64,000 bases of DNA, taken from NCBI RefSeq assembly GCF_900108115.1, contig NZ_FTPU01000002.1, forward strand, positions 1 to 64,000. Direction: 5' to 3'. Of this stretch, positions 18,361-27,002 are shown piece by piece (position 1 is the first letter of the stretch; each line of letters begins with the position of its first letter). The notes below the pieces were generated by a model. It saw only the letters and a list, made by a program, of their open reading frames with translations, was not told where the DNA came from and searched no databases. Source of the DNA: Epilithonimonas bovis DSM 19482. GTDB lineage: Bacteria; Bacteroidota; Bacteroidia; Flavobacteriales; Weeksellaceae. A program made the position numbers and the translations under genes.

Positions 18361-18909
18361 ATAGCTGAAAATCTCCTCCAAAGAGATTTTTCAGCGGATT
18401 CCCTCTCGCAAAAATGGGTTGGAGACATCACTTACATCCATACTGGCAAAGGTTGGCTCTATCTAACAACAGTCATCGATCTTGAGGACAGAAAAGTCAT
18501 CGGATGGTCTTTGAGTACCGATATGACTGCTAAAAACACTTCTGTAGAAGCCATCAAAATGGGTATTGTAAACCGGGGTGTCAAAGGTGGGCTTATTTTC
18601 CATTCGGATAGAGGGATCCAATATGCCTGCGATGAATTCAGCGAGGTAATTGTAGAAAACAAGATACTTCAAAGCATTAGCAGGAAGGCGAATTGTTGGG
18701 ACAATGCAGTGGCTGAGAGCTTTTTCAAGACGTTAAAGGCGGAAATGGTTTATCAGAGGAAATTCATGGATCAGCAGGCGGCTAAATTAGAGGTTTTTGG
18801 ATATATTGAGGGATTTTATAATACCAAAAGAACACATTCTGCACTGGGGTGTAAAACCCCCAAGCAGATCGAAGAGATGCTGCTGGATAAAGAAAGATTG
18901 GCAGCATAA
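18361..18909 (+). pseudogene. IS3-family transposase OrfB, C-terminal part
   Basis: The frame begins without a start at about 18361 (AENLLQRDF) and continues KWVGDITYI, then the integrase core with Asp in WVGDIT, Asp in FHSDRGIQY and Glu in AVAESFFKTLK. It ends HSALGCKTPKQIEEML. The DDE core is complete, but OrfA and the N-terminus of OrfB are gone, so the element cannot move by itself. The right end is probably near 18943 (AAGTTGCAATTCC). Confidence 0.85.
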
Positions 18910-18944
18910 AAAAGTCTCCTATTTTAAGTTGCAATTCCAATTTG

Positions 18945-19162
18945 AAAGATCCTACAAAAGTTATAGGAAGATTTAAAGAACCACTTTATTACCCGACGAA
19001 AATGAACGTTCCGGTTATGTCCCAAATGTAGTTTACACATGCGGGGCAATCGTCCACAACAATGAACTCATCATCCCCTATGCCATGAGTGACTATGCAT
19101 CGTCTTTTGCATCGGTAAACCTTGATTTATTATTGGAAGAATTACTGCGGGAAAACACTTAA
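18945..19162 (+). pseudogene. GH130-type glycosidase/phosphorylase, C-terminal remnant
   Basis: After the IS3 end the sequence reads DPTKVIGRFKEPL, then shifts by one base into LLPDENERSGYVPNVVYTCG and ends NLDLLLEELLRENT. Motifs such as VVYTCGA and IPYAMSDYAS are those of GH130 mannoside phosphorylases. Only the last 70 residues remain, and they contain a frameshift near 18985. Its 5' part was removed together with whatever lay left of the IS. Confidence 0.65.
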
Positions 19163-19273
19163 ATTATTGCCAATAATAATACGTAAATTGCATCTATCAA
19201 TTTTAATGCTTTCTTGAAATTTCGCCTCTGTAATAGTCTGTTCAATGAAAGTGTTGTAAACAAGGAAACAAAA

Positions 19274-19957
19274 ATGAGTGAAAAAAGAAACATATCGAAC
19301 AAACTTTTTGCAGAGCTTCGCAACCGTTTCAGCAATGAAATAAATAGCTCCTTTGAGATAAGGACTTTTAAAAAAGGAGAATTTATATACAGAAAAGGTA
19401 ATAAGCCTAAAGGTATGTATTTTATGAAATATGGGTGGGTTAAAATATTTAGGGGTGGCAATGAAGGTGATGAGGTTATATTGCGGATGCTTGGGCATAA
19501 CGAATTTATTGGTTATGTATCTTTAGTAAAAGATACACCATACCCTGACAATGCCCAGGCATTAGAATATTGCGAGCTATACTTTTTTCCCCGAAATGTA
19601 TTCCTCACACTTATACATGAGAACTATGATTTTACCAGGTCAATTATTCAAATGTTGTGTAATGAGATAAGGAGCAGTGAAAAAAAAATTGTGAACCTGC
19701 ATTCAAAGAAAATTGATTCACGGTTGGCTACTTTATTATTAGATCTCGAACAGGCATCTGAAAATAGCCCTGTGCATGATGACAGCCTGATTCGTTTACC
19801 TAAAAAAGATTTGGCTAAAATAATAAACATTAGCCCTGAAACGCTTAGCAGGTATTTAACCAGGTTTCAGGAATTCGGACTTATTAAATCTATAAACGGA
19901 ATGATTGAACTTTTAAGAAAAGACAAATTATTTAAAATATCAAATATGAACGATTGA
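19274..19957 (+). CDS. Crp/Fnr-family transcriptional regulator
   Basis: From ATG 19274 the protein has 227 residues. It has a cyclic-nucleotide-binding-like beta-roll (about 25-140: FKKGEFIYRKGNKPKGMYFMKYGWVK) and a C-terminal winged helix with LPKKDLAKIINISPETLSRYLTRF as recognition region. There is no N-terminal Cys cluster of classical FNR, so the signal is unknown. It stands at the head of the stress island, and a TTGAT-N4-ATCAA site lies 19 bases past its stop, in front of the first Hsp20 gene. It is therefore the likely activator of the island. Confidence 0.88.
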   Translation: MSEKRNISNKLFAELRNRFSNEINSSFEIRTFKKGEFIYRKGNKPKGMYFMKYGWVKIFRGGNEGDEVILRMLGHNEFIGYVSLVKDTPYPDNAQALEYCELYFFPRNVFLTLIHENYDFTRSIIQMLCNEIRSSEKKIVNLHSKKIDSRLATLLLDLEQASENSPVHDDSLIRLPKKDLAKIINISPETLSRYLTRFQEFGLIKSINGMIELLRKDKLFKISNMND

Positions 19958-19975
19958 ACAAATTTTTTCAGTGTC

Positions 19976-19989
19976 TTGATTTGAATCAA
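19976..19989 (+). promoter_or_regulatory. Crp/Fnr-type site upstream of hsp20
   Basis: TTGAT-TTGA-ATCAA is an exact match to the FNR consensus TTGAT-N4-ATCAA, extended by C and G to 6-base arms. Its centre lies about 40.5-41.5 bases before the start predicted from the -7 box at 20012, the class II activation position. No -33 TTTG is seen, as expected for an activator-dependent promoter. Confidence 0.7.
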
Positions 19990-20011
19990 GGAAAAGCATT
20001 TCTAAAATACA

Positions 20012-20019
20012 TAACTTTG
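20012..20019 (+). promoter_or_regulatory. -7 box (TAACTTTG) of the stress island
   Basis: A TAnnTTTG box 49 bases before the first Hsp20 start codon. Confidence 0.6.
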
Positions 20020-20068
20020 ACTAGAATCATTTTAAATTATTCTTTTTTAACCTTTAAACTTAAAAATT

Positions 20069-20509
20069 ATGGCACTAGTAAAAACAAATTTTCCATTATT
20101 CGGAAATCTTTTTGATGATTTCTTTGGCACCGAATTGGCCGATTGGAGAAACCAAAACTATTCGGCTACCAACACCACACTTCCTAAAGTAAACATTAAG
20201 GAAGACGAAAATGGGTTTGTAGTTGAAATGGCTGCGCCGGGTATGAAAAAAGGCGATTTTAAAATTAACGTTGATAACAACCTGCTTACAATTTCTTCGC
20301 AAAAGCAGGAAGAACAAAAAGAGGGCGAAGGTGAAAAATACACCAGGAGAGAATTTGCCTACCAGGCTTTCACCCGTTCCTTTACCCTGCCCAATAGCGC
20401 CGATGCTGATAAAGTCAGCGCTTCTTACAACGATGGTATTTTAACCGTTACTATTCCAAAAAAGGAAGAAGCTAAGCCTAAACCGCCAAAAAGCATTGAA
20501 ATTTCGTAA
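20069..20509 (+). CDS. Hsp20 small heat-shock protein (first copy)
   Basis: This 146-residue holdase has the alpha-crystallin domain in about residues 38-140, with AAPGMKKGDFKI, the late strand ILTVTIPKK (the G-x-L motif is GIL) and a short C-terminal tail ending KSIEIS. It binds unfolding proteins and keeps them soluble. It is the first gene behind the Crp/Fnr-type site. A strong hairpin follows, so downstream genes may be transcribed at a lower level. Confidence 0.93.
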   Translation: MALVKTNFPLFGNLFDDFFGTELADWRNQNYSATNTTLPKVNIKEDENGFVVEMAAPGMKKGDFKINVDNNLLTISSQKQEEQKEGEGEKYTRREFAYQAFTRSFTLPNSADADKVSASYNDGILTVTIPKKEEAKPKPPKSIEIS

Positions 20510-20517
20510 TTTATTAT

Positions 20518-20550
20518 AACAGGTCATCGCAAAAATTGCGATGCCCTGTT
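20518..20550 (+). terminator. hairpin between the two hsp20 genes
   Basis: AACAGG pairs with CCTGTT and ATCGCAA with TTGCGAT, with one mismatch pair between. The T run after it is weak, so it may attenuate or stabilise the mRNA rather than end it. Confidence 0.55.
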
Positions 20551-20591
20551 ATTGAATTTAATTGTAAAACTTAAAAAAAAAATAGGCTGAT

Positions 20592-21029
20592 ATGGACTTA
20601 ATTAAATGGACAAAAAACATTAAACCAAAATTTCCAAATGTTGTTGAGAAATTTTTTGGTAAAAAAATTGACGACCAGGCCTCGGGTTCGGAAGAAATCG
20701 CCAGCGTACCCGCAGTGAACATCAACGATAAAGGCAACACCTTTGAAGTTTCTTTGGCCGTGCCGGGAATGGATAAAAAAGACATTAAACTTGAAGTTAA
20801 GGACAATTGCTTAGTTGTTTCTTCTGAAAAACAATACGAAAAAGAAGAAAACGAAGGCAACTGGATGCGCCGTGAATATGGTTATGCCTCGTTCCAACGA
20901 ATGTTTCAATTACCCGAGAATGCCGACCCTGAATATATAGATGCTTCTATGAAAAACGGGGTATTGAAAATAAAAGTTGGTAAAATAAAGGGTAAAGAAG
21001 AAAACAAAAAGGCAATAGAAATTAAATAG
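20592..21029 (+). CDS. Hsp20 small heat-shock protein (second copy)
   Basis: This 145-residue paralogue of the preceding gene has the alpha-crystallin domain from about residue 38 (SVPAVNINDKGNTFEVSLAV) with AVPGMDKKDIKLEV and GVLKIKVGK. It diverges strongly from the first copy, so this is not a recent tandem duplication. Two different Hsp20 genes followed by yfdX are typical of tLST-type loci. Confidence 0.92.
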   Translation: MDLIKWTKNIKPKFPNVVEKFFGKKIDDQASGSEEIASVPAVNINDKGNTFEVSLAVPGMDKKDIKLEVKDNCLVVSSEKQYEKEENEGNWMRREYGYASFQRMFQLPENADPEYIDASMKNGVLKIKVGKIKGKEENKKAIEIK

Positions 21030-21044
21030 TAACCACAGAATTAA

Positions 21045-21995
21045 ATGATTATGAAAATATTAAATAAAATTCTTTATAGTTTTCTGGCAATAGTTTTACT
21101 AACAAGTTGCGGAGATAAAAGCCAAAACAAAAGCGAAGAAAATAGTGTCGCGCAAACGGAAGAAATCCGAATGAAAAAACCGGATGAGTTGGGTATGAAT
21201 GCCGATTCACTTGCAGGTAAGGTTCAGGAGCAGGCAATTGATGCTGTTGAATCATTGAATGACCAAATAGTGGCAGAAGCCTCAGAAGCTCTCGGACAAG
21301 TTTACGTGGCGCTTGACGCCCTCGAAGCAAAGGATACCAAAGGAGCTCTGGTAGCGCTTGAAAAATCAACCGGCAAGTTAAATATTTTACTGGCCCGTAA
21401 ACCCGATTTGGCACTGGTACCTATTGAGGTATCGGTTAAAACCGTTGATCTGGTGACCGACCTTGAAACAATCAGGAATATAAAAAGAGCAGCAAGACAG
21501 GCCTTAAAAGAGGACTATTTCCAGGTGTTGCGCGATGAATTAGCAAAACTGGCCAGTGAATTGCAGGTTACTAAAGTTGAATTACCTTTAGCAACTTTTC
21601 CCGAAGCCATGAAATCAGCAGCGGTTTTAATTGACAAAGGGAAAACTGATGAAGCCAAAGTAGTGCTATACACAGCTATTAACACATTAGTTATAAGCGA
21701 AGAACGCATTCCTTTGCCTATACTAAGGGCACAGGCGCTTATCGCACAGGCCATAACCGATGATGCTTCCAATGAAGACAAAAAGAAAGAGGTGCTCGCA
21801 CTTCTTGACAATGCAGAATACCAGTTAATTATGGCCGAAGAGCTTGGTTATGGCGACCGCGACCGTGAATATAAAGAACTAAACAAAACCATTAAAGAAT
21901 TGAAAAAATCAGTGAAAGATGATGGTGATTCTCAGGCATTGTTTGAGAAATTTAAAACAAAACTTGCTGATTTTAAGAAAAGAATAGCTTCATAA
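21045..21995 (+). CDS. YfdX-family lipoprotein
   Basis: The 316-residue protein has a lipoprotein signal (LLTSCGDKS, lipid on Cys about residue 22) and then a largely alpha-helical YfdX-type domain: SLAGKVQEQAIDAVESLNDQ, GALVALEKSTGKLNILLARK, and ITDDASNEDKKKEVLALLDNAEYQLIMAEELGYGDRD. YfdX proteins are periplasmic acid- and heat-stress factors encoded in tLST islands. The helical repeats differ slightly in spacing, and the Cys lipobox puts it on a membrane surface. Start at 21045 (MIMK) or 21051. Confidence 0.8.
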   Translation: MIMKILNKILYSFLAIVLLTSCGDKSQNKSEENSVAQTEEIRMKKPDELGMNADSLAGKVQEQAIDAVESLNDQIVAEASEALGQVYVALDALEAKDTKGALVALEKSTGKLNILLARKPDLALVPIEVSVKTVDLVTDLETIRNIKRAARQALKEDYFQVLRDELAKLASELQVTKVELPLATFPEAMKSAAVLIDKGKTDEAKVVLYTAINTLVISEERIPLPILRAQALIAQAITDDASNEDKKKEVLALLDNAEYQLIMAEELGYGDRDREYKELNKTIKELKKSVKDDGDSQALFEKFKTKLADFKKRIAS

Positions 21996-22030
21996 CAATA
22001 TTTATTCTTAACTTTTAGATTAAATTAACC

Positions 22031-22063
22031 GGGGCTGTAAAATATTAAATAACATGCAGCCCC
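22031..22063 (+). terminator. hairpin after the YfdX gene
   Basis: GGGGCTG pairs with CAGCCCC around a 19-base AT-rich loop, followed by TTTA. Confidence 0.5.
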
Positions 22064-22137
22064 TTTAGGCAATAAAAGCCGGAATAATATTTCGAAAGTT
22101 TAAAAATGTTGATTAATAATTCCAAAACAGTGCAAAC

Positions 22138-22621
22138 ATGAAAGCGAATTACATAGCCTTGTTCAATGCTTTTTCAATAACCTTTTCGTCATGCAATGTA
22201 CAGGAAATAAAAAAAGGAAAAGAATAATAATGAGTCTGATACTACTTTAATATTGGGTAACCAACCTAAAGAAGATATTAAGGTAAATAAAGAGTACGAT
22301 GAGAATGGAAATTTAATCCGTTATGATTCTACTTATACCTATTACTATTCAAATATTGAAGGAGATGAAATTGCTGCCGACAGTATTTTTAATAATTTCC
22401 GGAATATGTTTGAAGACAATTATTCTTTCTCAACAACGCCATATTTCAATGATTTGTTTTCCGAAGACAGCTTGTTGAAGTATGATTTTTACAAAAACGA
22501 CTTTTTTCACAAACGTTTTAAGAATAATATGCAACAAATGGAAAGACTATTTTGGGAAATGGACTCTATCAAAAACAAGTTTTCCATGGAACAATTTTCT
22601 GAGAAAGGAAAGAATGAATAA
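22138..22621 (+). pseudogene. small lipoprotein gene with a poly-A frameshift
   Basis: The first frame is MKANYIALFNAFSITFSSC, a lipoprotein signal, and stops soon after. A second frame continues NNNESDTTLILGNQPKED and runs to 22621 (QFSEKGKNE). The two join if a run of seven A (22208-22214) had six, giving a protein of about 160 residues rich in Asp, Asn and Tyr. The family is not recognised. A real frameshift, sequencing error or slippage are all possible. Confidence 0.6.
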
Positions 22622-22702
22622 CATTATTTCACTATAAATCGGTATTCCTGAGTAAATAGGGTTACAGATTATAAACATCAAATAACTGTAATTCTTGAGA
22701 AA

Positions 22703-22903
22703 ATGGATGATATTGACAAATATAGTATTTTGGGTTTAATATTCGGCTGCCCCTTAAAAGACGAAATTGCCTAGAAATGTCCGTTTCATGACATCAGGTA
22801 AAAAGAACCATCTGAAAGGTACAAAATTGTATTAAAATATAGTGAAAAGAAGCGTATAGAAATGTTACATTTTCATAATTGCAGATTGTGTAGAAAAAAG
22901 TAG
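22703..22903 (+). pseudogene. decayed small Cys-containing protein
   Basis: The frame reads MDDIDKYSILGLIFGCPLKDE, a stop, CPFHDIR, another stop, and then a charged helix ending HNCRLCRKK. The sequence of GCP, CPF.(D/E)IR and H..C..C is like a small conserved Bacteroidota family. Two in-frame stops (TAG and TAA) lie between recognisable parts, so it is probably dead. Confidence 0.5.
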
Positions 22904-22930
22904 TTGTTTAATCTTAAAATCTTTAACATT

Positions 22931-23629
22931 ATGATGCTTTGGTTGATATTCGGGATATTTTTTATTTTAATTTTGATTGCGGGAAGCAGACTAAAATCCA
23001 AATTCAGGGAATATACAGCAATTCCTACTGCCAACGGCATGATCGGAGCCGAAGTTGCCCGAAAAATGCTCTACGACCATGGTTGTTATGATGTTAATAT
23101 TACGCCGGTTCAAGGAACTTTAACCGACCAGTACAATCCGCAAACCAAAACTGTAAATCTTAGCCAAGATGTTTATTATGGTACAAATGTAGCGGCAGCT
23201 GCCGTTGGCGCTCACGAAGCAGGCCATGCCGCGCAACATGCTAATGCCTATGCTTGGTTAGGCCTGCGTTCAGCGCTTGTGCCTTTACAAAATATCAGCG
23301 CAACTATTTTAAATATGATTTTTATTGGAATGTTTTTCTGCTTGTTTTTACTCGGAAGTTTATTCTCCATGCAAACGGCACCTTTAATAATTGTTGCATG
23401 TTATGGATTTTTTACCCTTTTTGCATTTATTAAACTACCAGTTGAATTTGATGCAAGCAGCAGGGCATTAGCATGGATTCAATGTACCGGAATAACCGAT
23501 TATTATTCACACTCAAAGGCTGAAAAAGCATTGCGTTCGGCAGCTTAAACTAATATAATTGCTGCTTTGTCTTTGCTTGCTACTTTACTCTATTATTTCT
23601 TTGCTTTGCTTGGACATAGTGATGAATAA
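22931..23629 (+). pseudogene. YugP-type zinc metallopeptidase with an in-frame stop
   Basis: From ATG 22931 the protein has an N-terminal membrane helix, HEAGH (zinc HExxH), and two further helices. This matches YugP/zinc metallopeptidase family 2, which like HtpX acts in membrane protein quality control. After residue 205 (ALRSAA) comes a TAA, but the same frame continues TNIIAALSLLATLLYYFFALLGHSDE, which is the expected last helix. The stop at 23546 thus cuts off about 27 residues. The zinc site is intact, so partial function cannot be excluded. Confidence 0.75.
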
Positions 23630-23644
23630 TAGCTATTTAAGAAT

Positions 23645-24613
23645 ATGGAATACAAAGATTACTATAAAATACTGGGTGTTGATAAGAAAGCCTCTCAGGA
23701 TGAAATAAAGAAGGCATATCGCAAACTGGCGGTAAAATACCATCCGGACAAAAATCCCGGGAACAAGGAAGCAGAAGAAAAATTTAAGGAAATTGGTGAG
23801 GCGAATGAAGTATTGAGTGACCCGGAAAAAAGAAAACTATACGACCAACTGGGCTCCAATTGGAAGCAATACCGGGATGCTGGCTATGACCCATCAACCG
23901 CTGGTGGAAGAGCAAGATATTCACAGGGTGCACCCGGGGGGCAATATTATCATGAGTTTGAAGGCGACCCTTCTGAGTTTTTTGGAGATGGTAGCAGTGG
24001 TTTTTCCGACTTTTTTGAGTCTCTCTTTGGAAGAGGAACCAGACAGGGGAAAGGATTCTCTGGAACCGGCGGGTTTTCCGGGTTCGGTGCAGATATACCC
24101 GGTAACGACTTGGCAGGAGAAATAACTATTTCTTTACAAGAAGCCTACACAGGTACCGAACGCATTATTGACCTGGGGGGTGAAAAGATTAAGCTGAAAA
24201 TAAAACCTGGAGCTTACTCTGGATTAAAACTCCTCGCAAAAGGAAAAGGAGAGAAAGCCCAGGGAGGAAAGGCAGGCAACCTCTACATCACCATCAACGT
24301 GTCCCCTCACCCGGATTATGAGCGCAAAGGAAACGACTTGTATATGAACATGCCTGTGGATTTGTTTACAGCACTACTTGGTGGCAAAATGGAAATCCAA
24401 ACCCTGTCAGGCAGAATAAACATGAAAATTCCTGAAGGTACTCAAAACGGCAAACAGTTCAGGCTTAAAGGAAAGGGTATGCCTGTATATGGTACATCTT
24501 CGCATGGTGACTTATATGTTAAAATTCAGGTGAAGCTACCGGATAAATTGACCCCGGAACAAAAAGAACTGGTTATGAAATTGAGAGACAGTGTTCAGAA
24601 AACAAATCGTTGA
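23645..24613 (+). CDS. DnaJ/CbpA-type co-chaperone
   Basis: The 322-residue protein has a J domain (1-70: [23 protein letters not shown] in YHPDKNPG), a long Gly/Phe-rich region (about 85-150) and two C-terminal beta domains (about 155-310). There are no zinc-finger CxxCxGxG repeats, so it is a class II (CbpA-like) J protein. It would deliver substrates to DnaK. A dnaK stub lies 5 kb downstream, so the native partner may be the chromosomal copy. Confidence 0.93.
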   Translation: MEYKDYYKILGVDKKASQDEIKKAYRKLAVKYHPDKNPGNKEAEEKFKEIGEANEVLSDPEKRKLYDQLGSNWKQYRDAGYDPSTAGGRARYSQGAPGGQYYHEFEGDPSEFFGDGSSGFSDFFESLFGRGTRQGKGFSGTGGFSGFGADIPGNDLAGEITISLQEAYTGTERIIDLGGEKIKLKIKPGAYSGLKLLAKGKGEKAQGGKAGNLYITINVSPHPDYERKGNDLYMNMPVDLFTALLGGKMEIQTLSGRINMKIPEGTQNGKQFRLKGKGMPVYGTSSHGDLYVKIQVKLPDKLTPEQKELVMKLRDSVQKTNR

Positions 24614-24683
24614 TTGAAAATGACCAAATTAAATATGAAAAAAGTTTAATCAAATAAGAATCAAAAATTAATAGCCAATTAAA

Positions 24684-24782
24684 ATGAAAACAATAATTGT
24701 ACCTACCGATTTTTCTGATTGCACAGATAAAGCACTACGTTATGCCGCTTATATTTCAAAAAAAACCGGTGCCTTAAAATGA
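24684..24782 (+). pseudogene. universal stress protein, N-terminal fragment
   Basis: A 32-residue frame MKTIIVPTDFSDCTDKALRY ending KTGALK* matches the first strand and helix of UspA-like proteins. The TGA at 24780 comes right before the next gene, so about 240 residues or one full Usp domain appear to have been lost by deletion. Confidence 0.65.
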
Positions 24783-24788
24783 AATAAG

Positions 24789-25787
24789 ATGAAAACAACA
24801 ATTCATAACAAACATTTATTGAAAGATAGCAACTTGGCAAGTCAGTTTAGAGAGGTCATAAAAAATCATAATAAATGGTTTGACCGCATGAATGTTCTTC
24901 TTAATTCCAATAAACTTGATGTTTATTTAACAGAAACCAATAAGGGGATAAAAGCAACTTTTTATTTAAAACAAGGAGCTAACCAGGTTTTTGCAGAAGC
25001 TGAAGGCACTGAACCGGCGATCTTAGCTGAACAGATAATGACCCGGCTTAAATCCAGGTTTTTAAGGCAATTTATAGCTTCACAAAAAAAAACAAGACTT
25101 AACATAGCAAGCAAGCATTTATCCCAACTTAATAAGCTAAGAAACGAAGAGGATAAAGAACACTTTAACTTCCTTATAAAACAACTTTTGCCTGCTATCC
25201 GCGGGTTTGTAGCCAGGTATCTTTCGTATAGCAAAACAAAAGTTCCCAGCGGGTTTACAATTGATGATTTGGTGGATGAGATATACCTTGCTCTTTATGA
25301 AAGATTTGAAGAACGACCTAAAAATGACAAAGAGTTCTCCCCATGGAGTTTTCAAATTGCCCGCGAAACTTTGGAAAGTTTTATGACAAAGCATTACACA
25401 AAAAACGCACATATTTCGTTCGATAAGCTGGCTGAAGAAGAACTTTTAAGCATGGAAGAAAAATTTACCGCTGATGCAGACGGAGAACTTATCATGCAGG
25501 AAGATTTGGATGATATTTCTTACGAGAACACAAAATTAGGCAATGAGATTCTCAACAACGATGCGCTAAATGAACTCCCTGCCGATATTGAAATAGAACC
25601 CGTTGTAAACGAGGTTTTGGCTAATGTTGATGAAAATGCTAAACGGGCTTTTGAACTGTTCTGGCTACATGAAATGACTGCTAATGAGATTGCAAAATCG
25701 ATGCGTATGCAAATTGAAGCTGTCGAAAATATCATTGATGATATCACATTCAGTATTGTATCAAAACTAAAAAATAAAAATGTATGA
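24789..25787 (+). CDS. HPF/RaiA-like domain fused to a sigma-70-like protein
   Basis: This 332-residue protein has two parts. Residues 10-105 resemble a ribosome hibernation factor (HPF/RaiA): a helix (FREVIKNHNKWFDRMN), a strand (KLDVYLTET), a strand (IKATFYLKQG) and a helix (ILAEQIMTRLKSRFLRQF). Residues 125-330 look like an ECF-like sigma factor: a region 2-type segment (FTIDDLVDEIYLALYERF and SPWSFQIARETLESFM) and a region 4-type helix-turn-helix (MTANEIAKSMRMQIEAVENI). Its presence in a stress island suggests it links ribosome silencing with transcription, but that is inference. Confidence 0.65.
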   Translation: MKTTIHNKHLLKDSNLASQFREVIKNHNKWFDRMNVLLNSNKLDVYLTETNKGIKATFYLKQGANQVFAEAEGTEPAILAEQIMTRLKSRFLRQFIASQKKTRLNIASKHLSQLNKLRNEEDKEHFNFLIKQLLPAIRGFVARYLSYSKTKVPSGFTIDDLVDEIYLALYERFEERPKNDKEFSPWSFQIARETLESFMTKHYTKNAHISFDKLAEEELLSMEEKFTADADGELIMQEDLDDISYENTKLGNEILNNDALNELPADIEIEPVVNEVLANVDENAKRAFELFWLHEMTANEIAKSMRMQIEAVENIIDDITFSIVSKLKNKNV

Positions 25788-26143
25788 AAAAGATAGAAAC
25801 AATAGTTCCGTACAACCAAAATGTGCCGTTGCATATTGGGGCTTTTATTGAAGCCATAGAACAATTGGAAATGCACTTCAATGCTGCATCCATGGAGCAT
25901 TTTTTCGAATCAGATAAGGAGTTGGGGATGGCTATTAAACGGGCAATGGCTATTTGCAGGAATTTAGGGTTTCCGCTTGAGCAGCACTTCAGCAAAAGGT
26001 ACGTTTCTAACAGCGATTCGCATAACTTAAAGATTGACTGGCAAATGTCTAAAACGGCGTATTTCCTAACCATGATTAATGGCGACCCAGACAATCCTTT
26101 AGTTGGCCGTTTTCAATGGGAGTTGTTAAAAAAAATGGTCTGA
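25784..26143 (+). CDS. small cytoplasmic protein of unknown function (119 aa)
   Basis: It overlaps the previous gene by 4 bases (ATGA), so the two are translated together. Visible features are IEAIEQLEMHFNAASMEHFF, AIKRAMAICRNLGFPLEQHF, and a C-terminal MINGDPDNPLVGRFQWELL. No signal or membrane segment is present. Similar small proteins appear beside the same fusion gene type, but I do not recognise a named family. Confidence 0.6.
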   Translation: MKKIETIVPYNQNVPLHIGAFIEAIEQLEMHFNAASMEHFFESDKELGMAIKRAMAICRNLGFPLEQHFSKRYVSNSDSHNLKIDWQMSKTAYFLTMINGDPDNPLVGRFQWELLKKMV

Positions 26144-26360
26144 TTTATTTCTTAATGAAACCCTTATGCACTGCCGTCCACAACAAGGACATGAACCGAG
26201 CTTGCGAGCTCGCCAAAGGCAATAAACAAGAGGGTTCCACGGAAATAGAAGTGCTAAAGTCAATTTTGACGATTATTAGTGTTTAAAAAGCAGATGTCTA
26301 ATTAAAAATATATTCGAGGGAATAAATAGTTTCAAACTTTTAAACTAAAAAACAATAAAA

Positions 26361-26984
26361 ATGACAACAATTAGTAATGAATTTCAAGACGAACAAAAGG
26401 GAATAAAAAGTATTTCCTCAAACTGGTGGGCTTTCATCATTAAAGGCTTCCTTGCGCTAATATTCTCTGTGTTGGCTTTTATTATGCCCGCTACAGCCAT
26501 ACTTGCCCTGGCAATTGTTTTTGGTGCATTTGCCTTAGCTGATGGTATTTTTGGCATTATTGCATCGGTTCGGAAAATCAGGAAGGGAAAGCGGTGGGGA
26601 TGGCTTATTTTTAGCGCTATTATAAGTATACTGGCAGGTATTGCTGTTATTGTTTCTCCACTTATTGCCACTGTTGCAATTGCCAGCTTTTTATGGGCCA
26701 GCATTAGTTTTTGGTCAATATTCGTTGGCATATCAGAAATAATAACAGCCTTTCGGCTTCGCAAAGAAATCAAAGGAGAATTGTGGATGATATTAAGCGG
26801 ATTATTCTCAGTTATATTGGGAGCTATCATCCTCTGGATGTTTATAACCCAACCTGAAAATGTATTGTTGGCTTCGGGTTGGTTGCTTGGAATTAATGCG
26901 TTTCTATCGGCAATGACTTATTTCTTTTTGGGTTTTAAATTAAAAAAAACATCAGAAAATGGTGCAAAAATAAAACTTTGGTAA
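26361..26984 (+). CDS. HdeD-family (DUF308) membrane protein
   Basis: The 207-residue protein has six membrane helices and the repeated DUF308 pattern: FIMPATAILALAIVFGAFALADGIFGI in the first half and a similar SFWSIFVGISEIITAFRLRKEIKGE in the second, followed by LWMILSGLFSVILGAIIL. HdeD is an acid-resistance membrane protein and a standard tLST member. The fit in length and helix pattern is good. Confidence 0.85.
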   Translation: MTTISNEFQDEQKGIKSISSNWWAFIIKGFLALIFSVLAFIMPATAILALAIVFGAFALADGIFGIIASVRKIRKGKRWGWLIFSAIISILAGIAVIVSPLIATVAIASFLWASISFWSIFVGISEIITAFRLRKEIKGELWMILSGLFSVILGAIILWMFITQPENVLLASGWLLGINAFLSAMTYFFLGFKLKKTSENGAKIKLW

Positions 26985-27002
26985 CTTTAACTTTTATTTG
27001 AA

